A stretch of DNA of 64,000 nt, from contig NZ_OX419519.1 of NCBI RefSeq assembly GCF_948472415.1, forward strand, positions 4,464,001 through 4,528,000, given 5' to 3'. The position numbers and the translations under genes were made by a program. Of the stretch, positions 11,170-21,843 are shown piece after piece. Each line of letters opens with the position of its first letter. Within the stretch, counting starts at the first letter, position 1. Under the pieces are notes generated by a model that saw nothing but the letters and a program-made list of their open reading frames with translations, had not been told where the DNA came from and ran no database searches. The DNA is from Kitasatospora fiedleri (lineage in GTDB: Bacteria; Actinomycetota; Actinomycetes; Streptomycetales; Streptomycetaceae).

Positions 11170-12782
11170 TGAGCTACCTCCTCTCCGCCACCTGTGCCGT
11201 CCCGGCCGCCGGAGCGGTGCTCACCGCCGCCCTCCCGGCCGGGACCAGCGAGGCCCGGCGGCGCACCACCAAGACCGTCGCGCTGGCGGTCTCCGCCGTC
11301 ACCCTCGGCCTGGCCGCCGCGATCGCCGCCTCCTACGAACCCGGCGGCGCCCGCTACCAGTTGACCGAGTCCCACTCCTGGATCCGCTCCTTCGGGATCA
11401 GCTTCTCGCTGGGCGCGGACGGCATCGGCACCGCGCTGGCGCTGCTCACCGCCGTCCTGGTGCCGCTGGTGATGCTGGCCGGCTGGCACGACGCCGACCC
11501 TGCCGTCCCCGAGGGCTCGTTCGAGTCCAAGCGGCGCACCCAGGCGTTCTTCGCGCTGATCCTGGCCGTCGAGGCGATGGTGCTGGTGTCCTTCCTGGCC
11601 ACCGACGTCTTCGTGTTCTACGTGTTCTTCGAAGCCATGCTGATCCCGATGTACTTCCTGATCGGCGGCTTCGGCGACCGGGCCGGCGGCCCCGACTCGG
11701 ACCGCCAGCGCTCCTACGCCGCCGTCAAGTTCCTGCTGTACAACCTGCTCGGCGGCCTGGTCATGCTGGCCGCCGTGATCGGCCTGTACGTGGCGGCCGG
11801 GAACCAGGGCCAGGCGACGTTCAGCCTGACCGCGCTGACCGACGCGATCTCCTCCGGCAAGCTGGTCATCGACCCCAACGCGCAGCGGGCGCTGTTCCTC
11901 GGCTTCTTCTTCGCCTTCGCGGTGAAGGCCCCGATGTGGCCGCTGCACACCTGGCTGCCGAACGCGATGGGCGAGTCCACCGCCGGAACGGCCGTGCTGA
12001 TCACCGCGGTGGTCGACAAGGTCGGCACCTTCGCGATGCTGCGCTTCTGCCTGGGCCTGTTCCCGGACGCGTCGAAGACCTTCGCCCCGGTGATCATGGT
12101 GCTGGCGCTGATCGGCATCGTCTACGGCGCGCTGGTCGCGATCGGCCAGAAGGACATCAAGCGGCTGGTCGCCTACGCGTCCATCTCGCACTTCGGGTTC
12201 ATCATCCTGGGCGTCTTCGCGATGACCAGCCAGGGCCAGTCCGGCGCGACGCTCTACATGGTCAACCACGGCATCTCCACCGCCGCGTGGATGCTGGTGG
12301 CCGGCTTCCTCATCTCCCGCCGCGGCTCCCGCCTGATCGCCGACTACGGCGGCGTGCAGAAGGTCGCCCCGGTGCTGGCCGGCACCTTCCTGATCGGCGG
12401 CCTGGCCACCCTGTCGCTGCCCGGCATGGCCCCGTTCGTCAGCGAGTTCCTGGTCCTGGTCGGCACCTTCAGCCGCTACCCGGCGCTCGGCATCGTCGCC
12501 ACCTTCGGCATCGTGCTGGCCGCGCTGTACGCCCTGCTGCTGTACCAGCGCACCATGACCGGCCCGGTCAAGGCCGGCGTCGAGGGCGTCAAGGACCTCA
12601 AGGCCCGCGAACTCGCCGTCGTCGCCCCGCTGGTGGCGCTGACCCTGCTGCTGGGCGTCTACCCCAAGCCGCTCACCGACCTGGTCAACCCGTCCGTGAA
12701 CGACACCCTCAGCCAGGTCCACCGCACCGACCCCGCGCCGGCCCACCCGGTCGCCGCCACCAACGGAGGTGAGCAGGAGTGA
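11169..12782 (+). CDS. nuoM: NADH-quinone oxidoreductase subunit M
   Basis: 537 residues, the second antiporter-like pump of complex I, with about 14 membrane helices. Diagnostic segments include YVFFEAMLIPMYFLIGGFG (the conserved helix-5 Glu), FFFAFAVKAPMWPLHTWLP and LVAYASISHFGFIILG. It begins one base inside nuoL's stop and ends in a GTGA overlap with nuoN. Length and motifs match actinobacterial NuoM, with no sign of damage. Confidence 0.96.
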   Translation: MSYLLSATCAVPAAGAVLTAALPAGTSEARRRTTKTVALAVSAVTLGLAAAIAASYEPGGARYQLTESHSWIRSFGISFSLGADGIGTALALLTAVLVPLVMLAGWHDADPAVPEGSFESKRRTQAFFALILAVEAMVLVSFLATDVFVFYVFFEAMLIPMYFLIGGFGDRAGGPDSDRQRSYAAVKFLLYNLLGGLVMLAAVIGLYVAAGNQGQATFSLTALTDAISSGKLVIDPNAQRALFLGFFFAFAVKAPMWPLHTWLPNAMGESTAGTAVLITAVVDKVGTFAMLRFCLGLFPDASKTFAPVIMVLALIGIVYGALVAIGQKDIKRLVAYASISHFGFIILGVFAMTSQGQSGATLYMVNHGISTAAWMLVAGFLISRRGSRLIADYGGVQKVAPVLAGTFLIGGLATLSLPGMAPFVSEFLVLVGTFSRYPALGIVATFGIVLAALYALLLYQRTMTGPVKAGVEGVKDLKARELAVVAPLVALTLLLGVYPKPLTDLVNPSVNDTLSQVHRTDPAPAHPVAATNGGEQE

Positions 12783-14416
12783 ACCCCGTCCACGCGCTGG
12801 CCGCCGCCGGCGGCAACAGCCCGAGCATCCCCGCCCCGCACATCGAGTACGGCCAGCTCTCCCCGATGCTGGTGGTCTTCGGCGCCGCGGTGCTGGGCGT
12901 CCTGGTCGAGGCGTTCCTGCCCCGCCGGCTGCGCGCCACCACCCAGCTGGGCGTCTCGCTGCTCGGCCTCGGCGGCGCCTTCGCCGCCGTGGTGGTGCTC
13001 GCCGCGCAGGGCCACGCCACGACCAAGGCGGGGCTGCTGGCGATGGGCGCGGTCGCCATCGACGGCCCCGCGCTGTTCCTCCAGGGCGTGATCCTGCTGA
13101 CCGCGGTGCTGACCGTGCTCACCTACGCCGAGGGCCGGCTGGAGCCGCGGATCAACGGCCACCGGGTCGACGCGTTCGCCGCCCAGGCCGCGGCCGTCCC
13201 CGGCGGCGAGCAGGAGCGCGACGCCACCCGCGAGGGCCTGCGCACCACCGAGATCTACCCGCTCACCCTGTTCGCGGTCGGCGGCATGCTGCTCTTCCCG
13301 GCCGCCAACGACCTGCTGACCATGTTCGTGGCGCTGGAGGTGCTCTCCCTCCCGCTGTACCTGATGTGCGCGCTCGCCCGCCGCCGCCGGCTGATCTCCC
13401 AGGAGGCGGCCGTCAAGTACTTCCTGCTCGGCGCGTTCGCCTCGGCGTTCTTCCTGTTCGGCACCGCCCTGCTGTACGGCTACGCGGGTTCGGTCCAGCT
13501 CGGCGAGATCGCCGACGCGGTCTCCGGCGTCGCCCCGGTCACCCCGGCGCTGGCCGTCACCACCCAGAACGACGCGCTGCTGCTGATCGGCCTGGCCATG
13601 CTGGCCGTCGGCCTGCTGTTCAAGGTCGGCGCGGTGCCCTTCCACTCCTGGACGCCGGACGTCTACCAGGGCGCCCCGACGCCGGTCACCGGGTTCATGG
13701 CGGCCGCCACCAAGACCGCCGCGTTCGGCGCCCTGCTGCGGCTGTTCTACGTCGCCTTCCCCGGCCTGCGCTGGGACTGGCGGCCGGTCATGTGGGGCGT
13801 GGCGATCCTCACCATGGTGGTCGGCGCGGTCCTCGCCGTCACCCAGCAGGACGTCAAGCGGCTGCTCGCCTACTCCTCGGTCGCGCACGCCGGGTTCATC
13901 CTCACCGGCCTGATCGCCACCGACCGGCGCGGCGTCTCGGCGGTCCTCTTCTACCTGCTGGCGTACTCCTTCGTGACGCTCGGCGCGTTCGCCGTGACCA
14001 CCCTGGTGCGCGACTCCAAGGGCGAGGCCACCCACCTGTCCAGCTGGGCCGGGCTGGGCCGCCGCTCGCCGCTGCTGGCCGCGGTGTTCGCGCTGTTCCT
14101 GCTGGCCTTCGCGGGCATTCCGCTGACCTCCGGCTTCACCGGCAAGTTCGCGGTCTTCCAGGCCGCGGCCGAGGGCGGGGCCACCCCGCTGGTCATCGTC
14201 GGCGTGCTCTCCTCCGCGGTCGCCGCGTTCTTCTACATCCGGGTCATCGTGCTGATGTTCTTCTCCGACCCGCAGCCCTCCGGCCCCGCCGTCGCCGTCC
14301 CCAGCCCGCTCACCGCCACCGCCATCGGCGTCGGCGTGCTGGTCACTCTCGGCCTCGGCCTGCTCCCGCAGTACTTCCTCGACCTGGCCTCCAAGGCCTC
14401 GCTGTTCGTCCGCTGA
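12779..14416 (+). CDS. nuoN: NADH-quinone oxidoreductase subunit N
   Basis: 545 residues from a GTG overlapping the nuoM stop; a GGAGGTGAGCAGGA tract supports this start. NuoN is the third antiporter-like proton pump. Visible motifs are FVALEVLSLPLYLMCALARR, the KVGAVPFHSWTPDVYQGAPTP helix and LLAYSSVAHAGFILTG. A hydrophilic insertion of about 40 residues near residue 120-160 (from EPRINGHRVDAF) is a common actinobacterial feature. It is the last nuo gene; a GC-rich hairpin follows 18 bases after its stop. Confidence 0.96.
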   Translation: MNPVHALAAAGGNSPSIPAPHIEYGQLSPMLVVFGAAVLGVLVEAFLPRRLRATTQLGVSLLGLGGAFAAVVVLAAQGHATTKAGLLAMGAVAIDGPALFLQGVILLTAVLTVLTYAEGRLEPRINGHRVDAFAAQAAAVPGGEQERDATREGLRTTEIYPLTLFAVGGMLLFPAANDLLTMFVALEVLSLPLYLMCALARRRRLISQEAAVKYFLLGAFASAFFLFGTALLYGYAGSVQLGEIADAVSGVAPVTPALAVTTQNDALLLIGLAMLAVGLLFKVGAVPFHSWTPDVYQGAPTPVTGFMAAATKTAAFGALLRLFYVAFPGLRWDWRPVMWGVAILTMVVGAVLAVTQQDVKRLLAYSSVAHAGFILTGLIATDRRGVSAVLFYLLAYSFVTLGAFAVTTLVRDSKGEATHLSSWAGLGRRSPLLAAVFALFLLAFAGIPLTSGFTGKFAVFQAAAEGGATPLVIVGVLSSAVAAFFYIRVIVLMFFSDPQPSGPAVAVPSPLTATAIGVGVLVTLGLGLLPQYFLDLASKASLFVR

Positions 14417-14433
14417 ACCGGCCCCCGGCGGCC

Positions 14434-14466
14434 CCGGCCCCGGCCCCCACCGGGGGCGGGGGCCGG
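14434..14466 (+). terminator. Hairpin terminator after nuoN
   Basis: Two 15-base arms, CCGGCCCCGGCCCCC and GGGGGCGGGGGCCGG, pair with one mismatch around a 3-base loop, 18 bases after the nuoN stop. There is no U-tract, as is normal in streptomycetes. Inferred to end the nuo transcript. Confidence 0.6.
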
Positions 14467-14562
14467 ACGGCTGTTCGGGGGGTGAACGGCGCGCCGGTGA
14501 AGCGTTTCGCCACTCGTCGCCACCCGTAGGCTCGACTCCTACACTGGGTGCAGGAGGTGACC

Positions 14563-15147
14563 ATGACTGCCGAACCGATCGACTGGACGTCCCCGCCCTC
14601 GGGAGGCTGGACCTACGACCAGGTCAAGGACCTCGATCTGCCCTTCGAGTTCGACTTGGTGGATGGGGCGATCGTGGTCCGTGGCATGACCAACCAGTGG
14701 CACGACACCGTGCGCGACAAGCTGTACTTCGCACTTGAGCTGGCACGCCAAGACCCGTACCAAGTCAACTCCGAACGCTGCATGCTGGTCGACCCCTACA
14801 ACCCGCCCAAGCCGGACGTGCTGGTCTTCGACCGCACCGGGCTCGACTTCTTCACCATGGAGTGCGTCCCCGTCGCCGCCGTGGCCCTCGCCGTCGAGGT
14901 GGTCTCGCAGGGCTCGCGCGGCGACGACCGGTTCCGCAAGCCCGGCATGTACGCCGAGGCGGGCGTGCCGTTCTTCTGGCGGGTCGAGCGCGGCGAGGAC
15001 GGCCTCCCGGTGGTCTACGAGTTCCACCTGGACGCGGAGACCGGCGTGTACGCCCCGGCACCCGGCACGGCCGTCCACCACGGCACGTTGAGCACCCTCC
15101 TGCCGTACCCCGTCGAGGTGGACCTGACCCGGATCGTCCCCCGCTGA
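14563..15147 (+). CDS. Uma2 family (DUF820) restriction-endonuclease-like protein
   Basis: 194 residues from the ATG that has a perfect AGGAGG five bases upstream; an in-frame start 15 bases earlier lies on top of that ribosome-binding site and was rejected. The sequence has the Uma2 pattern of the PD-(D/E)XK fold: PFEFDLVDGAIVVRG near the N-terminus, KPDVLVFDRTGLD with the catalytic Asp, and VALAVEVVSQGSRGDDRFRK with the Glu and downstream charged residues. The family is very abundant in streptomycetes and cyanobacteria; its substrates are not established. It stands alone between nuo and the prenyl synthase gene. Confidence 0.8.
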   Translation: MTAEPIDWTSPPSGGWTYDQVKDLDLPFEFDLVDGAIVVRGMTNQWHDTVRDKLYFALELARQDPYQVNSERCMLVDPYNPPKPDVLVFDRTGLDFFTMECVPVAAVALAVEVVSQGSRGDDRFRKPGMYAEAGVPFFWRVERGEDGLPVVYEFHLDAETGVYAPAPGTAVHHGTLSTLLPYPVEVDLTRIVPR

Positions 15148-15298
15148 ACAGCGCCCTCCCTGCCGCGCCCCGCCACCGGGGGAGTCGGGCCCATGCCCGT
15201 GCAGTGATCCACTCCGGACCGGATACGCTGCTTCGTATGTGCATCGGCGGCGCTGAGGGACCGGCCCGCTGGATCGACCAGGGACAGGAGTGGTCAGC

Positions 15299-16312
15299 GT
15301 GACCGTCGTGGGGCCCTTCGGGCTGAGCGTGCAGGACCGCGATCTGACCCGGGACGTCCAGGCCGGGATGGAGGCCGTGGAGGCCGCCCTGGCCGAGGCC
15401 GTCAAGAGCGACGTGCCCTTCATCACGGTGACCGCCAGCCACCTCATCGAGGCCGGCGGCAAGCGCTTCCGCCCGCTGCTGGTGATGCTGGCCGCCCAGT
15501 TCGGCGACCCGACGGCGCCCGGCGTGGTGCCCTCCGCGGTGGTCGTCGAACTGACCCACCTCGCCACGCTCTACCACGACGACGTGATGGACGAGGCGCC
15601 GGTGCGCCGCGGCGCCCCCAGCGCCAACAGCCGCTGGGACAACTCGGTGGCCATCCTCACCGGCGACTTCCTGTTCTCCCGCGCCTCCCAGGTGCTCTCC
15701 GACCTCGGCACCGAGGCCGTCCGCATCCAGTCCGACGCCTTCGAACGGCTGGTCACCGGCCAGATCCTGGAGACCGCCGGGCCGCGCCCCGAGGACGACC
15801 CGCTGCGCCACTACCTGGACGTGCTGTCCGGCAAGACCGGCTCGCTGATCGCCGTGGCCTGCCGCTTCGGCGCCCTGATGGCCGGTGCCGAGCGCTGGAT
15901 CGTCGACCTGCTCACCCAGTACGGCGAGCGGATCGGCACCGCCTTCCAACTCGCCGACGACGTCCTCGACATCGCCAGCGACGGCCACGAGTCCGGCAAG
16001 ACCCCCGGCACCGACCTGCGCGAGGGCGTCCCCACCCTGCCCGTGCTGCTGCTGCGCCAGATGCCCGTCGACCCGGACGACCCCGAGGACGTCCGGCTCC
16101 GCGAACTGCTCGACACCGACCTGGCCGCCGACGACGCCGCGCACGCCGAGGCGCTGCGCCTGCTGCGCCGCCACCCGGCGCTGGAGCGGGCCCGCCGCGA
16201 GACGCTGCGCTACGCCGAGGACGCCCGGGCGCTGCTCGACACGCTCCCCGACTGCTCGGCCAAGGCCGCCCTCCAGGAGCTGTGCGACACCGTCGCGATC
16301 CGCACCATGTAG
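15299..16312 (+). CDS. Polyprenyl (probably heptaprenyl-type) diphosphate synthase
   Basis: 337 residues from the second of two nearby GTG codons; this one has ACAGGAG eight bases upstream, whereas the GTG nine bases earlier overlaps that site. It is an all-alpha trans-isoprenyl diphosphate synthase: GGKRFRPLLV binds isopentenyl diphosphate, HDDVMDEA (D94, D95, D98) is the first aspartate-rich motif and ADDVLD (D220, D221, D224) the second. These bind magnesium and the allylic substrate. No bulky residues block elongation directly before the first motif, consistent with a long-chain product. In this respiratory-gene context the likely role is the menaquinone side chain; chain length cannot be read directly. 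Confidence 0.85.
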   Translation: MTVVGPFGLSVQDRDLTRDVQAGMEAVEAALAEAVKSDVPFITVTASHLIEAGGKRFRPLLVMLAAQFGDPTAPGVVPSAVVVELTHLATLYHDDVMDEAPVRRGAPSANSRWDNSVAILTGDFLFSRASQVLSDLGTEAVRIQSDAFERLVTGQILETAGPRPEDDPLRHYLDVLSGKTGSLIAVACRFGALMAGAERWIVDLLTQYGERIGTAFQLADDVLDIASDGHESGKTPGTDLREGVPTLPVLLLRQMPVDPDDPEDVRLRELLDTDLAADDAAHAEALRLLRRHPALERARRETLRYAEDARALLDTLPDCSAKAALQELCDTVAIRTM

Positions 16313-16344
16313 CGGTCGCGGCCCGGCGCCCGCCCGGTTCTCGA

Positions 16345-16350
16345 TAGGGT
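16345..16350 (+). promoter_or_regulatory. Candidate -10 box for a leaderless response-regulator mRNA
   Basis: TAGGGT fits the TANNNT -10 consensus and ends seven bases before the ATG at 16358. No ribosome-binding site is seen, so transcription probably starts at the ATG. Inference from spacing only. Confidence 0.4.
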
Positions 16351-16357
16351 CGGTGCC

Positions 16358-17020
16358 ATGTTGCGCGTGGTGATCGCCGAGGACTCCGTACTGCTCCGCG
16401 AGGGGCTGACCCGACTGCTGACGGACCGCGGGATGGAGGTCGTGGCGGGGGTCGGCGACGGCGACGCCCTGGTGCGGACGATCGACGCGCTGCACGCCGC
16501 GGGCACCCTGCCCGACGTCGTGGTGGCGGACGTCCGGATGCCGCCGACGCACACCGACGAGGGCGTCCGGGCCTGCGTGGAGCTGCGCGGACGGCACCCC
16601 GCCCTGGGCGTCCTGGTGCTCTCCCAGCACGTCGAGGAGCAGTACGCGAGCGAGCTGCTGGCCGGCTCCACCCGGGGCGTGGGCTACCTGCTCAAGGACC
16701 GGGTCGCCGAGGTCCGCGAGTTCGTCGACGCGGTGGCCCGGGTCGCCGCGGGCGGCACCGCGCTGGACCCGGAGGTGGTGCAGCAGCTGCTCAGCCGCAG
16801 CCGCCAGGTCGACACCCTGGCGGCCCTGACCCCCCGCGAGCGCGAGGTGCTGGGCCTGATGGCCGAGGGCCGCACCAACGCGGCGATCGCCCGGCAGCTC
16901 GTGGTCTCCGACGGCGCGGTCGAGAAGCACGTGTCGAACATCTTCCAGAAACTGGGTTTGGGCCAGAGCCAGCAGGACCACCGGCGGGTTCTCGCCGTCC
17001 TCGCCTACCTGGAGTCCTGA
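16358..17020 (+). CDS. NarL/FixJ-family response regulator (orphan)
   Basis: 220 residues. The N-terminal receiver domain has the acidic pair in VVIAEDSVLLREGL, phosphoacceptor Asp58 in VVVADVRMPP, and a conserved Lys in YLLKDRV. The C-terminal LuxR-type helix-turn-helix begins LTPREREVLGLMAEGRTN and ends EKHVSNIFQKLGL. It should bind DNA as a phosphorylation-controlled dimer. No histidine kinase gene is adjacent, so the partner is elsewhere. There is no ribosome-binding site; the TAGGGT hexamer just upstream suggests a leaderless transcript. Confidence 0.9.
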   Translation: MLRVVIAEDSVLLREGLTRLLTDRGMEVVAGVGDGDALVRTIDALHAAGTLPDVVVADVRMPPTHTDEGVRACVELRGRHPALGVLVLSQHVEEQYASELLAGSTRGVGYLLKDRVAEVREFVDAVARVAAGGTALDPEVVQQLLSRSRQVDTLAALTPREREVLGLMAEGRTNAAIARQLVVSDGAVEKHVSNIFQKLGLGQSQQDHRRVLAVLAYLES

Positions 17021-17162
17021 CCGCCCGCTGACCGCCCGAACGGACTGCGCGAGTTCCCCTCCCGCCGCGCCCCGCCCGCTTAGGATGCCCAGTGGTGCAC
17101 CAGGCGGACGGGGCACACGGCTCACGCCCGCTGCTGGCTCCCCGACGAGGAGGTCCGCGGCA

Positions 17163-19108
<1,946 letters not shown>

Positions 19109-19112
<4 letters not shown>

Positions 19113-20146
19113 CCGACTTCCCCGCCCTGCGCCTGGTCCCCAAGGCGGACGGGGCGCAGACCGCGAAGGACTTCAAGACCGACCAGGAAGTGCGCTGGTG
19201 CCCCGGCTGCGGCGACTACGCGATCCTGGCCGCCGTGCAGTCCTTCATGCCCGAGCTGGGCATCCGGCGCGAGAACACCGTCTTCGTCTCCGGCATCGGC
19301 TGCTCCTCGCGCTTCCCGTACTACATGAACACCTACGGGATGCACTCCATCCACGGCCGCGCCCCGGCGATCGCCACCGGCCTGGCCGCCTCCCGCCCCG
19401 ACCTGTCGGTGTGGGTGGTCACCGGCGACGGCGACGCGCTCTCCATCGGCGGCAACCACCTGATCCACGCGCTGCGCCGCAACGTCAACCTGAAGATCCT
19501 GCTGTTCAACAACCGGATCTACGGCCTGACCAAGGGCCAGTACTCGCCCACCAGCGAGGTCGGCAAGATCACCAAGTCGACGCCGATGGGCTCGCTCGAC
19601 GCCCCCTTCAACCCGCTCTCGCTGGCCGTCGGCGCCGAGGCCACCTTCGTGGCCCGCACCATCGACTCCGACCGCCGGCACCTGCAGTCCGTGCTGCGGG
19701 CCGCCGCGCGGCACGAGGGCACCGCGCTGGTGGAGATCTACCAGAACTGCAACATCTTCAACGACGGCGCCTTCGAGCTCCTCAAGGAGCCGGGCACCCG
19801 CGACGAGGCGCTGATCCGCCTCGAACACGGGCAGCCGGTCCTGGTCGGCGCCGAGCGGCACGTGGTGCGCGACCCGGACGGCGAACTGCGCATCGCCCCG
19901 CGCAGCGAGGGCACCGCGATCGTCCACGACGCCCACGCGGCCGGGCCGGCCACCGCCTTCGCCCTCACCCGCCTCGCCGACGCCGACACCCTGCACCACA
20001 CCCCGATCGGAGTCCTGCGCGACGTCGCCCGCCCGGTCTACGACACCCTGATGACCGAACAGCTCGCCCGCGCCGAGGCCCGGCGCGGCCGCGGCGACCT
20101 CGCCGCCCTGCTCGCGGGCCCGCACACCTGGACGGTGGGCGGGTAG
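19109..20146 (+). CDS. korB: 2-oxoacid:ferredoxin oxidoreductase, beta subunit
   Basis: 345 residues; the ATG overlaps the korA stop. It provides the thiamine-diphosphate and iron-sulfur site: WCPGCGDYAIL and GIGCSSRFPYY carry cluster cysteines, VTGDGDALSIGGNH is the GDGD thiamine-diphosphate motif, and NNRIYGLTKGQYSPTS completes the active-site loop. A further Cys in EIYQNCNIFND is the usual fourth ligand. The size and motifs fit the oxygen-tolerant, ferredoxin-coupled KorAB of actinobacteria. A GC-rich hairpin follows the stop. Confidence 0.93.
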
Positions 20147-20156
20147 CGGACCTCCC

Positions 20157-20199
20157 CGCCGGGGCCCGGGAGGAGCGCCGTTCCCGCCGGGCCCCGGCG
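20157..20199 (+). terminator. Hairpin terminator after korB
   Basis: Perfect 13-base inverted repeat CGCCGGGGCCCGG / CCGGGCCCCGGCG with a 17-base loop, starting ten bases after the korB stop. Placement and strength suggest termination of korAB. Confidence 0.6.
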
Positions 20200-20295
20200 C
20201 TGTCAGCACCGTCCTCACCATTCGGGGATGACATCCGCGTTCGCGGGCCGCTACCTTTCGGGTGACACGGACGGCGCGCGGGTGAGGGGCAGGCC

Positions 20296-21222
20296 ATGGC
20301 GGAGGGTTCGCGGGAGGCCAGGGTCGGGTTGTGGAACGGCTTCGCGGCGTACGGGATGTGGGGGCTGTTCCCGCTGTTCTGGCCGCTGCTTGAGCCCGCC
20401 GGGGCGGCCGACATCCTGGCCAACCGGATGGCCTGGTCGCTGGTCGCGGTCGCGGCGATGCTGCTGGTGCGGCGGCGCTGGGCGTGGGTCCGGCCGCTGC
20501 TGCGCCAGCCCCGGCGGCTGGGCATGCTGGCGCTCGCGGCGGCCACCGTCTCGGTGAACTGGGGCGTCTACATCTGGGGCGTGAACTCCGGGCACGTGGT
20601 GGAGACCAGCCTGGGGTACTTCATCAACCCGCTGGTGACGATCGCGTTCGGCGTGCTGGTGCTGCGCGAGCGGCTGCGCCCGGCGCAGTGGACGGCGGTG
20701 GGCGTCGGCACCGTCGCGGTGCTGGTGCTGACGGTGGCGTACGGCCGGCCGCCGTGGATCGCGCTGACGCTGGCGTTCTCGTTCGCCACCTACGGGCTGC
20801 TGAAGAAGAAGGTCGGCCTGGGCGGGGCGGAGAGCCTCGCGGTGGAGAGCGCGGTGATGTTCCCGTTCGCGGTGGCGTTCCTGGTGTACCTGGAGGTGCG
20901 CGGCCAGGGCACCCTGGGCCACCACGGCTGGGGCCACACCGCGCTGCTGGTGGCGAGCGGGGTGATCACGGCGGTCCCGCTGATGTGCTTCGGCGCGGCG
21001 GCGCTGCGGGTGCCGCTGACCACGCTGGGGCTGCTCCAGTACCTGGCGCCGGTCTCGCAGTTCCTGATCGGCGTGACGGTGTTCCACGAGACGATGGAGC
21101 CGGCCCGCTGGGCCGGGTTCGCCCTGGTCTGGGTGGCGCTGGTGGTGCTCAGCTGGGACGCGCTGCGGCGCCTGCGCGTCGAACGGCGGCGCACGCCGGT
21201 GCCGGCCGCCGCAGCGGGCTGA
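20296..21222 (+). CDS. rarD: EamA-family transporter, RarD type
   Basis: 308 residues with about ten membrane helices in two EamA repeats. RarD-type features are GLWNGFAAYGMWGLFPLFWP at the N-terminus, a WGVYIWGVNSGHVVETSLGYF block, FINPLVTIAFGVLVLRERLR closing the first repeat, and LGLLQYLAPVSQFLIGVTVF in the second. Members are predicted metabolite exporters; the chloramphenicol-sensitivity name is historical and the substrate is unknown. The gene stands alone after the korB hairpin. Confidence 0.85.
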   Translation: MAEGSREARVGLWNGFAAYGMWGLFPLFWPLLEPAGAADILANRMAWSLVAVAAMLLVRRRWAWVRPLLRQPRRLGMLALAAATVSVNWGVYIWGVNSGHVVETSLGYFINPLVTIAFGVLVLRERLRPAQWTAVGVGTVAVLVLTVAYGRPPWIALTLAFSFATYGLLKKKVGLGGAESLAVESAVMFPFAVAFLVYLEVRGQGTLGHHGWGHTALLVASGVITAVPLMCFGAAALRVPLTTLGLLQYLAPVSQFLIGVTVFHETMEPARWAGFALVWVALVVLSWDALRRLRVERRRTPVPAAAAG

Positions 21223-21437
21223 CGGCCGGGCCGACGGCCGGGGGCGACGGACGCTCAGGCGACGGACGCTCAGGCGGCGGCGAGGCCCCGGACCGGCGGG
21301 TGCGCGGGCCCCGCGCGCGGGGCCGGGGGCCGGTGAAGAACGTCTCCGCGGGATCTCCTCAACCGGATGCCCGGACTGCTAACGTCCGTGCTGCGCGACC
21401 CGGCCGCCAGCTGTCCCGGCGCGCGGGAGGAACTCCT

Positions 21438-21770
21438 ATGGTGCACCTCGCCCGTCCCGTGCTCCGCCACGTTCCCGCCGTCCGGCGGGAGGCCGGCGGG
21501 TCGCAGAGCGGCGAGCTGCGCATCGTCCGGCGCCGCGGCCTGCCCGCCGAGATCCGCTGGCACCCCGGCACGGGCGACCCGGTCGACCTGCTGCCGCCCT
21601 ACCGCCTCGACCGGGTCGAGCTCCGCCACTCCCACCTGGCCCGCCTGCACGGCCTCACCGCCGGGGTGCGCCTGGTCAGCGCCGGGTGGTCCCCGCTCTT
21701 CCTGGTCCCGCCGGCCGACCTGCCGGCCCTGGCCCTGGCCGCCGCCTCCACCCGGCGCACCGGCTTCTGA
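21438..21770 (+). CDS. Small hypothetical protein
   Basis: 110 residues from an ATG with GGGAGG seven bases upstream. The protein is basic (many Arg/His), has no membrane segment or signal peptide and no motif I recognise; a Trp-His pair (IRWHPG) and RHSHLARLHGL are the most distinctive stretches. The ribosome-binding site and strong third-position GC support coding. It sits alone between rarD and the convergent LolA-like gene. Function unknown; it could still be a spurious ORF. Confidence 0.5.
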   Translation: MVHLARPVLRHVPAVRREAGGSQSGELRIVRRRGLPAEIRWHPGTGDPVDLLPPYRLDRVELRHSHLARLHGLTAGVRLVSAGWSPLFLVPPADLPALALAAASTRRTGF

Positions 21771-21771
21771 C

Positions 21772-21834
21772 GGCCGGACGGTCGGGGCCGGACAGCCGGA
21801 CGGCCGGACAGCCGGGCAGCCGGACGGCCGTCCG
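21772..21834. repeat. Degenerate 8-bp tandem repeat (GCCGGACR)
   Basis: Seven to eight copies of an 8-base unit, GCCGGACG or GCCGGACA with variants, fill the gap between two convergent genes and end in GGACGGCCGTCC, which can fold back. It may serve as a terminator for either gene. Confidence 0.55.
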
Positions 21835-21843
21835 ACCCGCGGG

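Noticed and set aside
14852..17125. Minus-strand open frame opposite the prenyl synthase and response regulator
   Set aside because: No recognisable motif and no ribosome-binding site; the plus-strand genes have complete families.
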